64,000 nt of DNA. Source: Bacteroides sp. CAG:1060_57_27. Its GTDB lineage: Bacteria > Bacteroidota > Bacteroidia > Bacteroidales > UBA932. The stretch covers positions 374 to 64,373 of the forward strand of contig MNQT01000026.1 of the NCBI GenBank assembly GCA_001915575.1, given 5' to 3'. Shown one piece after another: positions 48,189-59,029 of this stretch; position 1 is the first letter of the stretch, and the number at the start of each line of letters is the position of its first letter. The position numbers and the translations under genes were made by a program. The notes beneath the pieces are model-generated. The model made no database searches. It saw only the letters and a list, made by a program, of their open reading frames with translations, and was not told the origin of the DNA.

Positions 48189-51134
48189 ATGTTTGGACAG
48201 GACTATACCAGGTTGATGGTCAGGAGGATACGCAACATCCTGCTGATATGTAACAATTACGACAGCTTCTCGCTCGAGGAGGACGGCCATATAGAGGCCC
48301 GGATTTCGCAGGAATATACCGAGCTCAACCTCAGCAATCCTCCTTCCATCGACCGGGTGGAGTCCACAATGGAGGCTCTCGACCTCATAAAGCGTCAGGG
48401 TGAAAGGTACGACCTGATAATCACTATGTTCAATGTCGGCAGGCTCGACGTGTTCGAGTTCGCCGCGCTGGCCAAGGAGATAGTCCCGCAGACACCGATA
48501 GTGCTGCTGTCGTCGTATTCGAAGGTCATCTACAACCATATAGTCAGCCAGGACAGGTCCAACTTCGACTATGTGTTCAGCTGGAACAACAGCACCGATC
48601 TCATAATCGCTATCATCAAGCTGCTCGAGGACAAGCTTAACGCCGACCACGACATACTCGAGATGGGCGTGCGTACGATAATGCTGGTCGAGGATTCCGT
48701 GCGCTATTATTCGGCCTACCTGCCCCTGCTCTACCGGCTCGTGCTCAGGCAGAACAACGAGTCCGTGCGCGACGCCCTCAACGAGGAGCAGCAGTTCATG
48801 CGCAAGCGCGCGAGGCCCAAGATACTGCTCGCCACCTGCTACGACGAGGCGCTGGAGCTGTACCGCAAGTACAAGACCAACATGCTCGGAATCATCTCCG
48901 ATGTGGGCTTCATCCTCCACAAGGGCGACAGCCGGGCCACCGAGGTCATCGATGCGGGGATTGACCTGTGCCGGCTTATCAAGTCGGAGATACCCACTAT
49001 GCCATACCTGCTGCAGTCGTCCCAGGAGAGCATGAGGGCCGTGGCGGAGGAACTTGGCGTAGGCTTCGTGCGCAAGACTTCGAAGACGCTGATCCACCAG
49101 CTCAGCGAGTATATAGCCCGGGAGTTCGCGTTCGGCGACTTCCTCGTGACAGACCCGCATACCGGGCAGGTGCTCGCGCGGGCGCGTAACCTCTATGAGT
49201 TCGAACGCCTGATCGCAACGATGTCGGACGATGCCCTGAGGTATTTCGCGGGCAAGAACTACATCTCACGCTGGCTGTACAGCCGAGGCCTCTTCACGAT
49301 AGGCAACTCGTTCCGGGATATAAGCATCAACGAGGGTTCCGACCTTGCCGAGATACGCAAGCTGAACCTCCGGATGATTCACGACTACCGCATCCGCCAG
49401 GGTCTGGGAGTCGTGGCCCGCTTCGAGCCCGAGAGCTACAACGACGCAATCTGGTTCTCGCGCCTCGGCGACGGCTCTCTCGGAGGCAAGGCGCGCGGCC
49501 TCGCGTTCCTCAACCACATACTCTCCAAGTACGACCTCTACGGCAGATGGGAGGATGTGCGCGTGCTTGTTCCGCGCACGCTCGTCATCACCACCGAGTA
49601 CTTCGACCGCTTCATCCTCGAGAACGGGCTGCAGTATGTGATAAACTCCGACCTCTCCGACAACGAGATACTCTCCGAGTTCGTCGCCTCGACCCTGCCT
49701 TCCGACCTTACGGACGCCCTCAGGGTGTTCATACGCAATGTGCGCAGGCCACTGGCCGTCCGTTCGTCCTCCATACTCGAGGACTCGTACTACCAGCCTT
49801 TCGCAGGGGTGTATTCGACCTACATGATTCCCCATACGGAGAACGAGGACCAGGAACTGCGCCTGCTGTCGAAGGCCATAAAGAGCGTGTATGCCTCGGT
49901 GTACTTCGCGTCTTCGAGGGGCTACATCATCTCCACTTCCAACGTGATATCGGAGGAGAAGATGGCCATAGTGCTGCAGGAGATTTGCGGCAGCGAGGAC
50001 GGTGGCTACTATTTCCCGACGCTTTCGGGCGTAGCCCGCTCGATAAACTTCTATCCCATAGGCTACGAGACTCCCGAGGACGGTGTCGCCAAGGTGGCGT
50101 TCGGCCTGGGCAAGGCCGTGGTGGACGGCGACCAGGTGCTGCGCTTCTCGCCTAAATATCCCAAGAACGTGCTCCAGACCTCCACGCCCGAGCTCACGAT
50201 GAACGAGACCCAGCAGGCGATGTTCGCGCTGAACCTCCAGCCTGACCGCTTCAAGACTTCCGTCGACGACGCCGTGAACCTCGAGCGCATACCGGTGTCG
50301 GACTGCGGCAGGTTCCGCTCCTTCTCGAAGGTGGTGTCCACCTGGGACTACGAGAACCAGCGCATCGTTGATTCTCCGGTGCCGCGCGGTCCGAAGTTCG
50401 TCACTTTCGCACATATCCTCAAGTACAACACCTTCCCGCTCGCGGACATACTCTCTACGCTGCTCGACATCACCCGCAGGGAGGTCAAGTGCGCCGTGGA
50501 GATCGAGTTCGCGGCCGACCTCGACAGGGGACCGGACGGGGCCGCCCTGTTCAACGTGCTTCAGATACGGCCTATCTCTGCTGTGACAAGCTTCAACAAG
50601 GTCGACTGGGATTCCCTCGACACTTCAGGCGCCCTGCTATCTTCCGGCTGTGCGATAGGTCCGGGCACAATCCAGGGCGTAAGGGACATAGTCTACCTGC
50701 GCAGGGAGGGCTTCGACACGCTCAAGACCCGCGAGATTGCTTCCGAACTGACAGCCCTCAACACCAGGATGCGAGAGGAGGGGCGGAACTATGTGCTGAT
50801 AGGCTACGGACGCTGGGGTTCCAGCATACCGACGCTCGGTGTTCCGGTGCAATGGAGCAATATCTCCGAGGCAAGGGTCATAGTGGAGTGCTGTCTCGAG
50901 AACTTCAGGGTCGATCCCAGCCAGGGTACGCATTTCTTCCAGAACATGACTTCTTTCAATGCCGGATATGTCAATGTCAATCCTTATTCCCGTCCGGGCG
51001 AGTATTGCGACTTCGACGCCCTCGATGCCATGCCGGCCGAATACGAGAGCGAATTCGTTCGTATGGTGCATTTCGACGAAGACCTCACCGTCTGCATAGA
51101 CGGACAGGAGGACAGGGCGCTGGTGAAGGCATGA
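48189..51134 (+). CDS. Receiver-receiver-PPDK_N (PEP synthase-type ATP-grasp) fusion protein
   Basis: 981 residues with no signal peptide. Residues 15-145 form a receiver-like domain lacking the phospho-acceptor Asp (ITMFNV at the expected site). Residues 160-310 form a second receiver-like domain that keeps the acidic pair (VEDS, E168-D169), the acceptor Asp238 (IISDVGF) and Lys296 (VRKTSK), with a long insertion. Residues about 420-805 are a PPDK_N/PEP-synthase ATP-grasp domain: GDGSLGGKARGLAFLN, AVRSSSILEDSYYQPFAG and LQIRPIS. The phosphohistidine swivel and PEP-binding barrel of PPDK/PpsA are absent. A 175-residue C-terminal region (RNYVLIGYGRWGSSIPTLGV, QGTHFFQNMTSFNAGYVNV) has no domain I recognise. 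It is 6 bp after gdhA, so nitrogen or carbon sensing is plausible. Confidence 0.9.
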   Translation: MFGQDYTRLMVRRIRNILLICNNYDSFSLEEDGHIEARISQEYTELNLSNPPSIDRVESTMEALDLIKRQGERYDLIITMFNVGRLDVFEFAALAKEIVPQTPIVLLSSYSKVIYNHIVSQDRSNFDYVFSWNNSTDLIIAIIKLLEDKLNADHDILEMGVRTIMLVEDSVRYYSAYLPLLYRLVLRQNNESVRDALNEEQQFMRKRARPKILLATCYDEALELYRKYKTNMLGIISDVGFILHKGDSRATEVIDAGIDLCRLIKSEIPTMPYLLQSSQESMRAVAEELGVGFVRKTSKTLIHQLSEYIAREFAFGDFLVTDPHTGQVLARARNLYEFERLIATMSDDALRYFAGKNYISRWLYSRGLFTIGNSFRDISINEGSDLAEIRKLNLRMIHDYRIRQGLGVVARFEPESYNDAIWFSRLGDGSLGGKARGLAFLNHILSKYDLYGRWEDVRVLVPRTLVITTEYFDRFILENGLQYVINSDLSDNEILSEFVASTLPSDLTDALRVFIRNVRRPLAVRSSSILEDSYYQPFAGVYSTYMIPHTENEDQELRLLSKAIKSVYASVYFASSRGYIISTSNVISEEKMAIVLQEICGSEDGGYYFPTLSGVARSINFYPIGYETPEDGVAKVAFGLGKAVVDGDQVLRFSPKYPKNVLQTSTPELTMNETQQAMFALNLQPDRFKTSVDDAVNLERIPVSDCGRFRSFSKVVSTWDYENQRIVDSPVPRGPKFVTFAHILKYNTFPLADILSTLLDITRREVKCAVEIEFAADLDRGPDGAALFNVLQIRPISAVTSFNKVDWDSLDTSGALLSSGCAIGPGTIQGVRDIVYLRREGFDTLKTREIASELTALNTRMREEGRNYVLIGYGRWGSSIPTLGVPVQWSNISEARVIVECCLENFRVDPSQGTHFFQNMTSFNAGYVNVNPYSRPGEYCDFDALDAMPAEYESEFVRMVHFDEDLTVCIDGQEDRALVKA

Positions 51135-51175
51135 TGCCGATGAATGCATGACGACGACAAAAGCATAACGACCTG

Positions 51176-51955
51176 ATGATAAAGTCGATATTTTTCGACA
51201 TCGACGGCACTCTGGTGAGTTTCAACACGCACCGCATCCCCCGGTCCGCCGTAGAGGCTATCACGCTGGCGAAGCGGCGCGGCGTAAGGATCTTCATCTC
51301 CACCGGCCGCCCTTTCCCTCTGATTGACAACATCGGGGAGATCAGGCACCTCGTCGACGGCTACATCACCGTCAACGGTGCCTGTTGTTTCATCGGGCCG
51401 AGAATCATCTCGTGCACGCCCATACCCGGAGACGACGTGCGGACGGTGCTGCGCCTGTCGGAAGAAATGGATTTCGCGACCCTCGTGGCAGGGGAGAAGA
51501 CCCTGGCGATGTATAACGACAAGCCTTATGCCGACGAGATTTTCCGGCGGCTGCTCGATGTCGGCGGCCTGAAGGGCGGCATTACTGCGGAATCTGTCCT
51601 CAAGGAGCGCGTATTGCAGTTTACGCCCGTAGTCACCCGCGAACTGGAGGAAATGATAATGCCGCAGCTTCCCGGCTGCGTCTCCAGCCGCTGGTGCCCC
51701 GAATTCGCGGACATCACGGCTAAGGGTGTGGACAAGGGAAAGGGCCTTATGGCCGTCATATCAGACCAGAACCTCAGGATTGAAGAGACCATGGCTTTCG
51801 GCGACGGAGGCAACGACATGGCCATAATAAGGAGCGCGGGCTTGGGCGTCGCCATGGGAAATGCCGGCGACTCGCTGAAAAAAGTCGCCGGCTATGTCAC
51901 GGACACGGTCGACGACGACGGTATAAGCAAGGCGCTGCAGAAGTTCGTGCTGTAG
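51176..51955 (+). CDS. Cof-type HAD-IIB phosphatase
   Basis: 259 residues. HAD motif I is FFDIDGTLVS (nucleophile Asp8), motif II is ISTGR, motif III Lys is in GVDKGKGLMAV, and motif IV is AFGDGGNDMAII. The C2B cap domain lies between about 85 and 185. Such enzymes dephosphorylate sugar phosphates or related metabolites such as flavin precursors; the substrate is not predictable. It ends exactly where convergent asd ends. Confidence 0.93.
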   Translation: MIKSIFFDIDGTLVSFNTHRIPRSAVEAITLAKRRGVRIFISTGRPFPLIDNIGEIRHLVDGYITVNGACCFIGPRIISCTPIPGDDVRTVLRLSEEMDFATLVAGEKTLAMYNDKPYADEIFRRLLDVGGLKGGITAESVLKERVLQFTPVVTRELEEMIMPQLPGCVSSRWCPEFADITAKGVDKGKGLMAVISDQNLRIEETMAFGDGGNDMAIIRSAGLGVAMGNAGDSLKKVAGYVTDTVDDDGISKALQKFVL

Positions 51956-52960
51956 CTACCCCGCCTTGCTTATGAGATATTCCGCAATCTGCACTGCGTT
52001 GAGTGCGGCGCCCTTGCGTATCTGGTCGCCTGAGAGCCACAGGGTCATGCCGTTCTCGTCGGCAAGGTCGCGGCGTATGCGGCCCACATAGACATCGTCC
52101 TTTCCGCCGGTGAAGAGAGGCATGGGATAGGTCTTCGTCGCGGGGTCGTCCTGCACGGTGACTCCCGGGGCGGCCTGGAGCGCAGCGCGTACCTGTTCTT
52201 CCGTGAGAGGTTCTTCGGTCTCGATCCATACGGCTTCCGAGTGGGAACGCAGCGAGGATATCCTCACGCAGGTCGCGGAGCAGCGGATATCCGAATGGAG
52301 GATCTTGCGCGTCTCGTTGAACATCTTCATCTCTTCCTTGGTGTAGCCGTTGTCGGTGAACACGTCTATCTGCGGAATCACGTTGTATGCCAGCTGGTAG
52401 GGGAACCTGTCCACGGTCACGTCTTCGCCCTGCACTATCTGGCGGTACTGCTCCTGCAGTTCCGCCATGGCCTGCGCTCCCGCTCCCGATGCCGACTGAT
52501 AGCTTGCGACATGCACGCGGCGTATGTGCGAGAGCCTGTCTATGGGCTTCAGGACCACCACCATCATTATCGTGGTGCAGTTGGGGTTCGCGATTATCCC
52601 GCGCGGACGCACGAGGGCGTCTTCGGCGTTGCATTCGGGCACTACCAGGGGGACATCGTCGTCCATACGGAATGCGCTCGAGTTGTCTATCATCACCGTG
52701 CCGTGCCTGGTTATGGTCTCCGCGAACTCGCGCGAAGTGCCGGCTCCTGCCGATACGAACGCGTAGTCCACGCCCTTGAAGTCGTCGTTGTGCTGCAGGA
52801 GCCTTACCTCCAGATCCTCGCCGCGGAAGGCGAACCTACGTCCCGCACTCCTCTGCGAGCCGAAGAGCAGAAGCTCGTCGGCAGGGAAATTCCTCTGTTC
52901 GAGCACGCGCAGGAACTCCTGTCCCACCGCTCCGCTCGCACCTACTATTGCTGCTTTCAT
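51956..52960 (-). CDS. asd: Aspartate-semialdehyde dehydrogenase
   Basis: 334 residues. The NADP loop is [16 protein letters not shown] at the N-terminus and the catalytic Cys is in [28 protein letters not shown] and the basic substrate-site segment are conserved. It reduces aspartyl phosphate to aspartate semialdehyde for threonine, methionine, lysine and cell-wall DAP synthesis. It follows thrA by 33 bp in the same operon. Confidence 0.96.
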   Translation of the reverse strand: MKAAIVGASGAVGQEFLRVLEQRNFPADELLLFGSQRSAGRRFAFRGEDLEVRLLQHNDDFKGVDYAFVSAGAGTSREFAETITRHGTVMIDNSSAFRMDDDVPLVVPECNAEDALVRPRGIIANPNCTTIMMVVVLKPIDRLSHIRRVHVASYQSASGAGAQAMAELQEQYRQIVQGEDVTVDRFPYQLAYNVIPQIDVFTDNGYTKEEMKMFNETRKILHSDIRCSATCVRISSLRSHSEAVWIETEEPLTEEQVRAALQAAPGVTVQDDPATKTYPMPLFTGGKDDVYVGRIRRDLADENGMTLWLSGDQIRKGAALNAVQIAEYLISKAG

Positions 52961-52993
52961 CTTGTGTCTCCTTAAAAGTCGTTCTATTGAATG

Positions 52994-55432
52994 TCAGATA
53001 TTCGCTATGCTCATTATGTCGGCGAACACTCCCGCCGCGGTGACATCCGCACCGGCGCCGTAGCCCTGGATGAGCATCGGGTGGCGGTTGTAGCGTTCGG
53101 TGGTGAGGCGTATGATGTTGTTGGAGCCCTCGAGGGCGTAGAAGGAGTGTGTGCTGTCCACCTCCTCCAGACCTATCGAGCAGCGTCCGCTGTCCATTCG
53201 GGCCACGAACCTGAGCCTCTTGTGCTCCTTCTCCAGGATCTGCCTGCGGCTTTCGAAAGCGGCGTCGAGTTCCGGCAGCCTTTTCCAGAACTCCTCCATC
53301 GAGCAGGCGAAAAGCTCGTCGGGGATGAATAGACGTGCTTTCACATCTTCCATTTCGACCCTGTATCCTGCTTCCCTCGACAGGATTACGAGCTTGCGCA
53401 TCACATCCTTCCCGGAAAGGTCAATCCTCGGGTCTGGTTCGGCGAAGCCCTGCTCCTGTGCCATACGTACCGCTCGGCTGAAGGGGACTTCGGCCGATAG
53501 GGTGTTGAATATGAAGTTCAGCGTGCCGCTTAGGACGGCCTCGAGCCTCAGTATCCTGTCGCCGCTGTTGCAGAGGTCGTTGATTGTGTTGATTATCGGC
53601 AGCCCCGCGCCGACATTGGTCTCGAACAGGAACTTGACTCCGTGGCTCAGGGCAGTGTCCTTGAGTCTGCGGTATGTCCCGTATTCCGAGGATGCCGCGA
53701 CCTTGTTGGCTGCCACCACAGAAATGCTGCGGCTGAAGAAGTCACCGTACAGTCCCGCGATTTCAGGGCTCGCCGTGCAGTCTACGAACACGGAGTTGAA
53801 GATGTTCATGCCGACCACCTCGTCGCGCAGCTTTCCGGGAGTGATTTCCATTCCGCCCTCAAGGGCATCGCGCCAGCCGTCGAGACTGATCCCGTCCCGG
53901 TCGAAGACGGCTTTCGTGCTCCTGGCGATACCTACTATGTTGATTTTCAGGTTCCTCTCCTTCATCAGGCGTTCCCGCTGCGATGCGATCTGCTCGAGCA
54001 GCTTCCCGCCTACCGTGCCGACACCGCAGACGAACAGGTTCAGCTCCTGGTATTCTGAGAGGAAGAAACTGTCGTGGATCACGTTCAGGGCCTTGCGGAG
54101 GTTTCCTCGCTTTACTATGAACGATATGTTGCTCTCCGAGGAGCCCTGGGCGCAGGCTATCACGCTGATGCCGTTGCGTCCGAGCGTGCCGAACAGCTTC
54201 CCGGCTATGCCAGCATGGTATTTCATGTTCTCGCCGACGACGGCGACTGCAGCCAGACCGTTCTCGATGTGCACGGGCTCTATCGCTCCGCTCTCGATTT
54301 CATGGCGGAATTCCCTGTCTATCGTGGCCGCGGCGGCAGCCGCATCCTCCCTGCCTACCCCGATTGTGATTCCGGTCTCGGAAGCGGACTGGCTTACGAG
54401 GAACGCGCTGATGTTCCCGTCCGCGAGCACCTTGAATATGCGGCTGTCGATTCCGACTATCCCGACCATAGAAGTGCCCGTCAGCGTTATCAGGCTGATG
54501 TCGTCAATAGAGGATATGCCTCTTATGAGCCTTTCGTCCCTGCGGCACTCCTGCCTTATGGAAGTTCCCGGAGCGGCGGGGTTGAAGGTGTTCTTTATCA
54601 GTATGGGGATGCCCTTGCGGCATACCGCGTACAGGGTGGGGGGATATATCACCTTCGCGCCGAAGTTGCAGAGCTCCATAGCCTCGGCGTAGCTCATCTC
54701 GTCGATCACATACGAGGTCTTGATTATCTTCGGGTCGGCCGTCATGAACCCGTCCACGTCGGTCCATATCTCGAGCAGTCGGGCGTCCAGGGCGGCAGCC
54801 AGCAGGCTTGCCGTGTAGTCGGAGCCGCCGCGCCCGAGGTTGGTGATCTCGCCGCTTACGGAGTCGGAGGAGATGAACCCGGGCACTATGGCTATCGGAG
54901 ATGCGTCGCCGTAGTCCTTGAAAGTCTCGCGTACGAGCCTGTATGTTGCGGCTGTGTCGGCGACATCCTGTCCCGAGACCTTGGCCGTCCTTATGAATCC
55001 AAGTGAGTCGTATAGCTTGCTTCCGGGTATGGCGGCGCTGACTATTATGGAAGACATCCTCTCACCGAAACTCAGGATCTCGTCCAGGGTCTTTCTCGGG
55101 AGCACTCCCAGCAGCCTGACACCCTGGCATATCCTTTCAAGCCTGTCTGCCAGCTCTTCTATCCTGCGTCCGGTGTCTTCTCTTGCGGCAGGGTCTGTGA
55201 TGCATGCGGAGCACATCTCCAGATGCCTCTTCCTGAGTTCGGAGAGCGATTCGAGGCAGGATTCGTCGCCTCTTTCCGCCAGACGGGCCGTGCTTACGAG
55301 CAGGTCCGTGACCCCTCCGAGGGCAGACACCACTACGATGGCACATTCGCCGCGCCTTTCGATTATAGACTTTACGTTGGAAAGACTTTCCGGAGTGCCG
55401 ACGGAGCTGCCTCCGAACTTCATAATTTTCAT
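52994..55432 (-). CDS. thrA: Bifunctional aspartokinase / homoserine dehydrogenase
   Basis: 812 residues from ATG 55432. The N-terminal aspartokinase starts with KIMKFGGSSVGTPESL and has FGERMSSIIVSAAIPG and GRGGSDYTASLLAAAL. Two ACT regulatory segments lie near 310-450 (SLITLTGTSMVGIVG). The homoserine dehydrogenase half (about 460-812) has an NAD(P) loop in LFVCGVGTVGGKLLEQ, and the catalytic GSNNIIRLTTERY region at the end. It does the first and third steps of the aspartate pathway. The ACT domains imply threonine feedback, known for the family. ATG 55423 is an alternative start. Confidence 0.96.
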   Translation of the reverse strand: MKIMKFGGSSVGTPESLSNVKSIIERRGECAIVVVSALGGVTDLLVSTARLAERGDESCLESLSELRKRHLEMCSACITDPAAREDTGRRIEELADRLERICQGVRLLGVLPRKTLDEILSFGERMSSIIVSAAIPGSKLYDSLGFIRTAKVSGQDVADTAATYRLVRETFKDYGDASPIAIVPGFISSDSVSGEITNLGRGGSDYTASLLAAALDARLLEIWTDVDGFMTADPKIIKTSYVIDEMSYAEAMELCNFGAKVIYPPTLYAVCRKGIPILIKNTFNPAAPGTSIRQECRRDERLIRGISSIDDISLITLTGTSMVGIVGIDSRIFKVLADGNISAFLVSQSASETGITIGVGREDAAAAAATIDREFRHEIESGAIEPVHIENGLAAVAVVGENMKYHAGIAGKLFGTLGRNGISVIACAQGSSESNISFIVKRGNLRKALNVIHDSFFLSEYQELNLFVCGVGTVGGKLLEQIASQRERLMKERNLKINIVGIARSTKAVFDRDGISLDGWRDALEGGMEITPGKLRDEVVGMNIFNSVFVDCTASPEIAGLYGDFFSRSISVVAANKVAASSEYGTYRRLKDTALSHGVKFLFETNVGAGLPIINTINDLCNSGDRILRLEAVLSGTLNFIFNTLSAEVPFSRAVRMAQEQGFAEPDPRIDLSGKDVMRKLVILSREAGYRVEMEDVKARLFIPDELFACSMEEFWKRLPELDAAFESRRQILEKEHKRLRFVARMDSGRCSIGLEEVDSTHSFYALEGSNNIIRLTTERYNRHPMLIQGYGAGADVTAAGVFADIMSIANI

Positions 55433-55452
55433 ATCGGAATCCTGTTTCAGAT

Positions 55453-55482
55453 TTTGCGAGCCCAAAATTATGGATTAATTTG
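55453..55482 (+). promoter_or_regulatory. Possible leuA operon promoter (TTTG, 18 bp, TTAATTTG)
   Basis: TTTG (55453-55456), 18-bp spacer and TTAATTTG (55475-55482), one mismatch from TAnnTTTG. It predicts a leader of about 58 bases. Confidence 0.35.
55463..55470 (-). promoter_or_regulatory. -7 element of thrA-asd
   Basis: TAATTTTG on the minus strand, predicted start near 55459 with a 27-base leader. Confidence 0.55.
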
Positions 55483-55543
55483 GTTTTTTCATAATTAAAT
55501 CTGAAATTAGCCTGAACTAACTTGTTGGTTGGAAATCAGACTT

Positions 55544-57049
55544 ATGCCGGATCGCAGGATATATATTTTCGACACCACCCTGAGGGACGGGGAGCAGGTT
55601 CCGGGGTGCCAGCTCGGCACGGCCGAGAAAATTCAGCTCGCAAAGGCTCTCGAGGAGCTCGGCGTCGACATCATCGAGGCAGGCTTTCCCGTCTCGAGTC
55701 CGGGGGACTTCAACTCCGTGGTGGAAGTGTCCAAGGCCGTCACATGGCCGGTAATATGCGCCCTCACGCGGGCCGTGGAGAAGGATATCGACGTCGCGGC
55801 CGAAGCGCTCAGGTACGCGCGGCACAAGAGGATACATACCGGTATCGGCACTTCGGACCAGCATATACGCCATAAGTTCAAGTCGACCCGCGAGGAGATA
55901 CTCGAGCGTGCCGTGAGGGCTGTCCGCTATGCGAAGAAATATGTAGAGGATGTGGAGTTCTATGCCGAGGACGCCGGCCGTACCGACGACGAATACCTCG
56001 CGCGCGTGGTGGAGGCCGTGATTAAGGCCGGGGCGACGGTCGTCAACATACCGGACACTACAGGGTACTGCCTGCCTTCGGAGTATGCCGCCAAGATACG
56101 CTATCTTGTCGAGCATGTGGACGGCATAGAGAAGGCCGTCATCTCCACACACTGCCATAACGACCTCGGTATGGCCACGGCCAACACGGTCTCCGGCCTG
56201 CTTGCCGGCGCCGGCCAGTGCGAAGTGACGATAAACGGGGTGGGAGAGAGGGCCGGCAATACGGCACTGGAGGAGATAGCGATGATACTGCGCTGCCATT
56301 CCGACATACCCCTCGAGACAGGCATCAACGCCTCGCGCATCTTCCCCGTCAGCAGGATGGTGTCCGGCCTTATGAACATGCCCGTGCAGGCTAACAAGGC
56401 CATAGTCGGGCGGAACGCCTTCGCCCACTCCTCGGGCATACACCAGGACGGCGTGCTCAAGGACGCATCCACATACGAGATAATGGATCCCAAGGATGTA
56501 GGAATAGACGACAGCCACATAGTCCTCACCGCGAGAAGCGGGCATGCGGCACTCAAATACAGGCTCGAGCTGCTCGGAATCAGCCTCGACCAGGCTGCCT
56601 TGGACAGCTTCTACCGCAGGTTCCTCGAGCTTGCGGACAAGAAGAAGCAGGTCGGAGACGACGACCTGCTGATGCTTGCCGGAGCCCAGAGGACGGAGTC
56701 GGCACATGTCAGGCTCGACTACCTGCAGGTTACGAGCGGCAAGGGGCTCAGACCGGTCGCCAGCATAGGACTCGACATAGGAGGCGAGAAGTTCGAGGCG
56801 GTATCCGGCGGCAACGGCCCTGTCGACGCGGCCATCAATGCCCTCCGGCATATCGTCAGGCGGAAGACCCTGATACGGGAGTTCACGATACAGAACATCA
56901 CCAGAGGTTCGGACGATGTAGGCCGGGTACATATGCAGGTCGAGTATGACGGCAGGATCTATTACGGCCTCGGTGTCGATACCGACATCGTGACGGCTTC
57001 GGTCGAGGCATATATCGACTGCATCAACAAATTCACCACCGGCCGATGA
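55544..57049 (+). CDS. leuA: 2-isopropylmalate synthase
   Basis: 501 residues from ATG 55544. The TIM-barrel acetyltransferase domain has [13 protein letters not shown], metal-binding HxH in [16 protein letters not shown], and [16 protein letters not shown]. The SGIHQDG segment leads to the C-terminal LeuA dimer domain (about 365-501), which gives leucine feedback in the family. It condenses acetyl-CoA and 2-oxoisovalerate. The genes downstream (leuC, leuD, leuB) support leucine synthesis rather than citramalate or homocitrate synthesis. The stop overlaps leuC by 4 bp. Confidence 0.95.
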   Translation: MPDRRIYIFDTTLRDGEQVPGCQLGTAEKIQLAKALEELGVDIIEAGFPVSSPGDFNSVVEVSKAVTWPVICALTRAVEKDIDVAAEALRYARHKRIHTGIGTSDQHIRHKFKSTREEILERAVRAVRYAKKYVEDVEFYAEDAGRTDDEYLARVVEAVIKAGATVVNIPDTTGYCLPSEYAAKIRYLVEHVDGIEKAVISTHCHNDLGMATANTVSGLLAGAGQCEVTINGVGERAGNTALEEIAMILRCHSDIPLETGINASRIFPVSRMVSGLMNMPVQANKAIVGRNAFAHSSGIHQDGVLKDASTYEIMDPKDVGIDDSHIVLTARSGHAALKYRLELLGISLDQAALDSFYRRFLELADKKKQVGDDDLLMLAGAQRTESAHVRLDYLQVTSGKGLRPVASIGLDIGGEKFEAVSGGNGPVDAAINALRHIVRRKTLIREFTIQNITRGSDDVGRVHMQVEYDGRIYYGLGVDTDIVTASVEAYIDCINKFTTGR

Positions 57050-58413
57050 ACACTCTCTTCGACAGGATATGGGACGCGCATGTGGTACGGCAGCTGGACG
57101 ACGGAACCGTCCAGCTGTACATAGACAGGCTCTACTGCCACGAGGTGACGAGCCCCCAGGCCTTCGACGGACTGAGGACGAGAGGTATCGGCTGCCTGCG
57201 TCCCGGCAAGGTCTTCTGCATGCCGGACCACAATATCCCCACGCTCGGGCAGGAAAGGTCTGTCGAGGATCCTGTCTCTCGCGCGCAGCTCGACGCCCTC
57301 GAGCGTAACGCACGCGAGTTCGGACTGGAATATTTCGGAATGACCGACCCCCGCAGCGGCATAGTGCATGTGGTAGGGCCCGAACGGGGCTTGTCCCTTC
57401 CGGGGATGACTATAGTCTGCGGGGATTCCCATACCTCCACCCACGGCGCTGTCGGTGCCCTTGCGTTCGGCATAGGCACGAGCGAGGTCGAGATGGTGCT
57501 GTCGAGCCAGTGCATACTCCAGCGCAGGCCGCGCACGATGCGGATACGCATCGACGGGAGCCTGGGGCGCGGAGTCACGGCCAAGGATCTCGCCCTCTAC
57601 CTGATAATGAAGCTAGGTACGTCCGGTGCCACGGGCCATTTCGTGGAATATGCCGGGCAGGCAGTCGAGGCGCTCTCGATGGAGGGGCGGCTGACGCTCT
57701 GCAACCTTTCGATAGAGATGGGGGCGAGGGGCGGAATGGTCGCCCCGGACCGGAAAACCTTCGAGTATCTCAAAGGTAGGCCTTACGCCCCCGAGGGGGA
57801 TGAATGGGAGCGTGCTGTCGCCTGCTGGAAGACGCTCCGCAGCGCAGAAGATGCCGTGTTTGACAGGGAACTCCGCTTCGATGCCTGCGAAATAGAACCG
57901 ATGATAACATACGGAACCAATCCCGGAGCCGGCGTGCCTGTCGGCGGCACAATCCCTTCCGACGCTCTGGCTTCAGGACTGGAATATATGGGGTTCCGCG
58001 CTGGAGAAAGGATGCTCGGCAAGAAGGTGGACTATGTGTTCCTCGGAGCCTGCACAAACGGCCGCATAGAGGATTTCAGGGCTTTCGCCTCGATAGTGGA
58101 GGGCCGCAGGAAGGCTCCGGGAGTGACTGCCTGGCTCGTTCCCGGCTCGTGGGAGGTAAGGGAACAGGTCGAGCGCGAGGGGCTCGGCGCAGTGCTGCGC
58201 GATGCCGGTTTCGAACTGCGTCAGCCGGGATGCTCCGCATGCCTCGCGATGAACGGCGACAGGATCCCTCCCGGAAAATACTGCGTTTCCACGAGCAACC
58301 GCAATTTCGAGGGGCGTCAGGGCCCTATGTCGCGTACGATGCTGGCCAGCCCCCTGACAGCCGCGGCCGCGGCGGTGACCGGTGTCGTCACCGACCCGAG
58401 GGAACTGATGTGA
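57046..58413 (+). CDS. leuC: 3-isopropylmalate dehydratase large subunit
   Basis: 455 residues of the aconitase family. The Fe-S cluster Cys ligands are in [13 protein letters not shown] and [30 protein letters not shown] carries an active-site segment. With LeuD it isomerises 2- to 3-isopropylmalate. It overlaps leuA by 4 bp (ATGA) and precedes leuD by 13 bp. Confidence 0.96.
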   Translation: MNTLFDRIWDAHVVRQLDDGTVQLYIDRLYCHEVTSPQAFDGLRTRGIGCLRPGKVFCMPDHNIPTLGQERSVEDPVSRAQLDALERNAREFGLEYFGMTDPRSGIVHVVGPERGLSLPGMTIVCGDSHTSTHGAVGALAFGIGTSEVEMVLSSQCILQRRPRTMRIRIDGSLGRGVTAKDLALYLIMKLGTSGATGHFVEYAGQAVEALSMEGRLTLCNLSIEMGARGGMVAPDRKTFEYLKGRPYAPEGDEWERAVACWKTLRSAEDAVFDRELRFDACEIEPMITYGTNPGAGVPVGGTIPSDALASGLEYMGFRAGERMLGKKVDYVFLGACTNGRIEDFRAFASIVEGRRKAPGVTAWLVPGSWEVREQVEREGLGAVLRDAGFELRQPGCSACLAMNGDRIPPGKYCVSTSNRNFEGRQGPMSRTMLASPLTAAAAAVTGVVTDPRELM

Positions 58414-58426
58414 ACCCTGTTGGACG

Positions 58427-59029
58427 ATGAAAAGGAAATTCGACATAATAGAGAGCAGCTGCGTTCCGCTAGAGGTAGAGAACGTGGATACTGACCAGAT
58501 AATCCCGGCCCGTTTCCTCAAGGCGACGACCCGCGATCCGGAGTTTTTCGGAAGCCACCTGTTCAACGACTGGCGCTACGACCCCGACGGACGTCCGCGC
58601 CCCGGCTTCGTGCTGAACGATCCTGCATACTCTGGTTGCATACTTGTCGCCGGGGACAATTTCGGCTGCGGCTCCAGCCGCGAGCATGCCGCCTGGGCAC
58701 TGGCAGGGTACGGTTTCAAGGCCGTGGTGTCGTCGTCTTTCGCCGACATCCACAGGCAGAACGAACTCAACAGCTTCGTGCTCCCGGTGGAGGTGAGCCG
58801 GGAGTTCCTCTCGGAACTCTTCGGCTGCATAAGGGAGAACCCAGGTACCGTGCTGCGCATCGATGTAGGCAAGAGGACCGTGACGAATACTGCGGCAGGC
58901 CGCTCGGAAGAGTTTCCGCTCGACGCTTACAAGAGATACTGCCTGATGAACGGTCTCGACGACATAGACTTCCTGCTCGAGCGCAGGGACCTTATAGAAG
59001 AATTCGAGAGAAGATGGAACTCAAGATAG
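58427..59029 (+). CDS. leuD: 3-isopropylmalate dehydratase small subunit
   Basis: 200 residues. The swivel-domain signature is [16 protein letters not shown], and [13 protein letters not shown] near the N-terminus is also conserved. It is the small partner of LeuC. It overlaps leuB by 16 bp. Confidence 0.96.
   Translation: MKRKFDIIESSCVPLEVENVDTDQIIPARFLKATTRDPEFFGSHLFNDWRYDPDGRPRPGFVLNDPAYSGCILVAGDNFGCGSSREHAAWALAGYGFKAVVSSSFADIHRQNELNSFVLPVEVSREFLSELFGCIRENPGTVLRIDVGKRTVTNTAAGRSEEFPLDAYKRYCLMNGLDDIDFLLERRDLIEEFERRWNSR

Noticed and set aside
55473..55501. AT-rich imperfect inverted repeat GATTAATT...AATTAAATC between thrA and leuA
   Set aside because: The arms are imperfect and low-complexity, so a chance match is too likely to call an operator.
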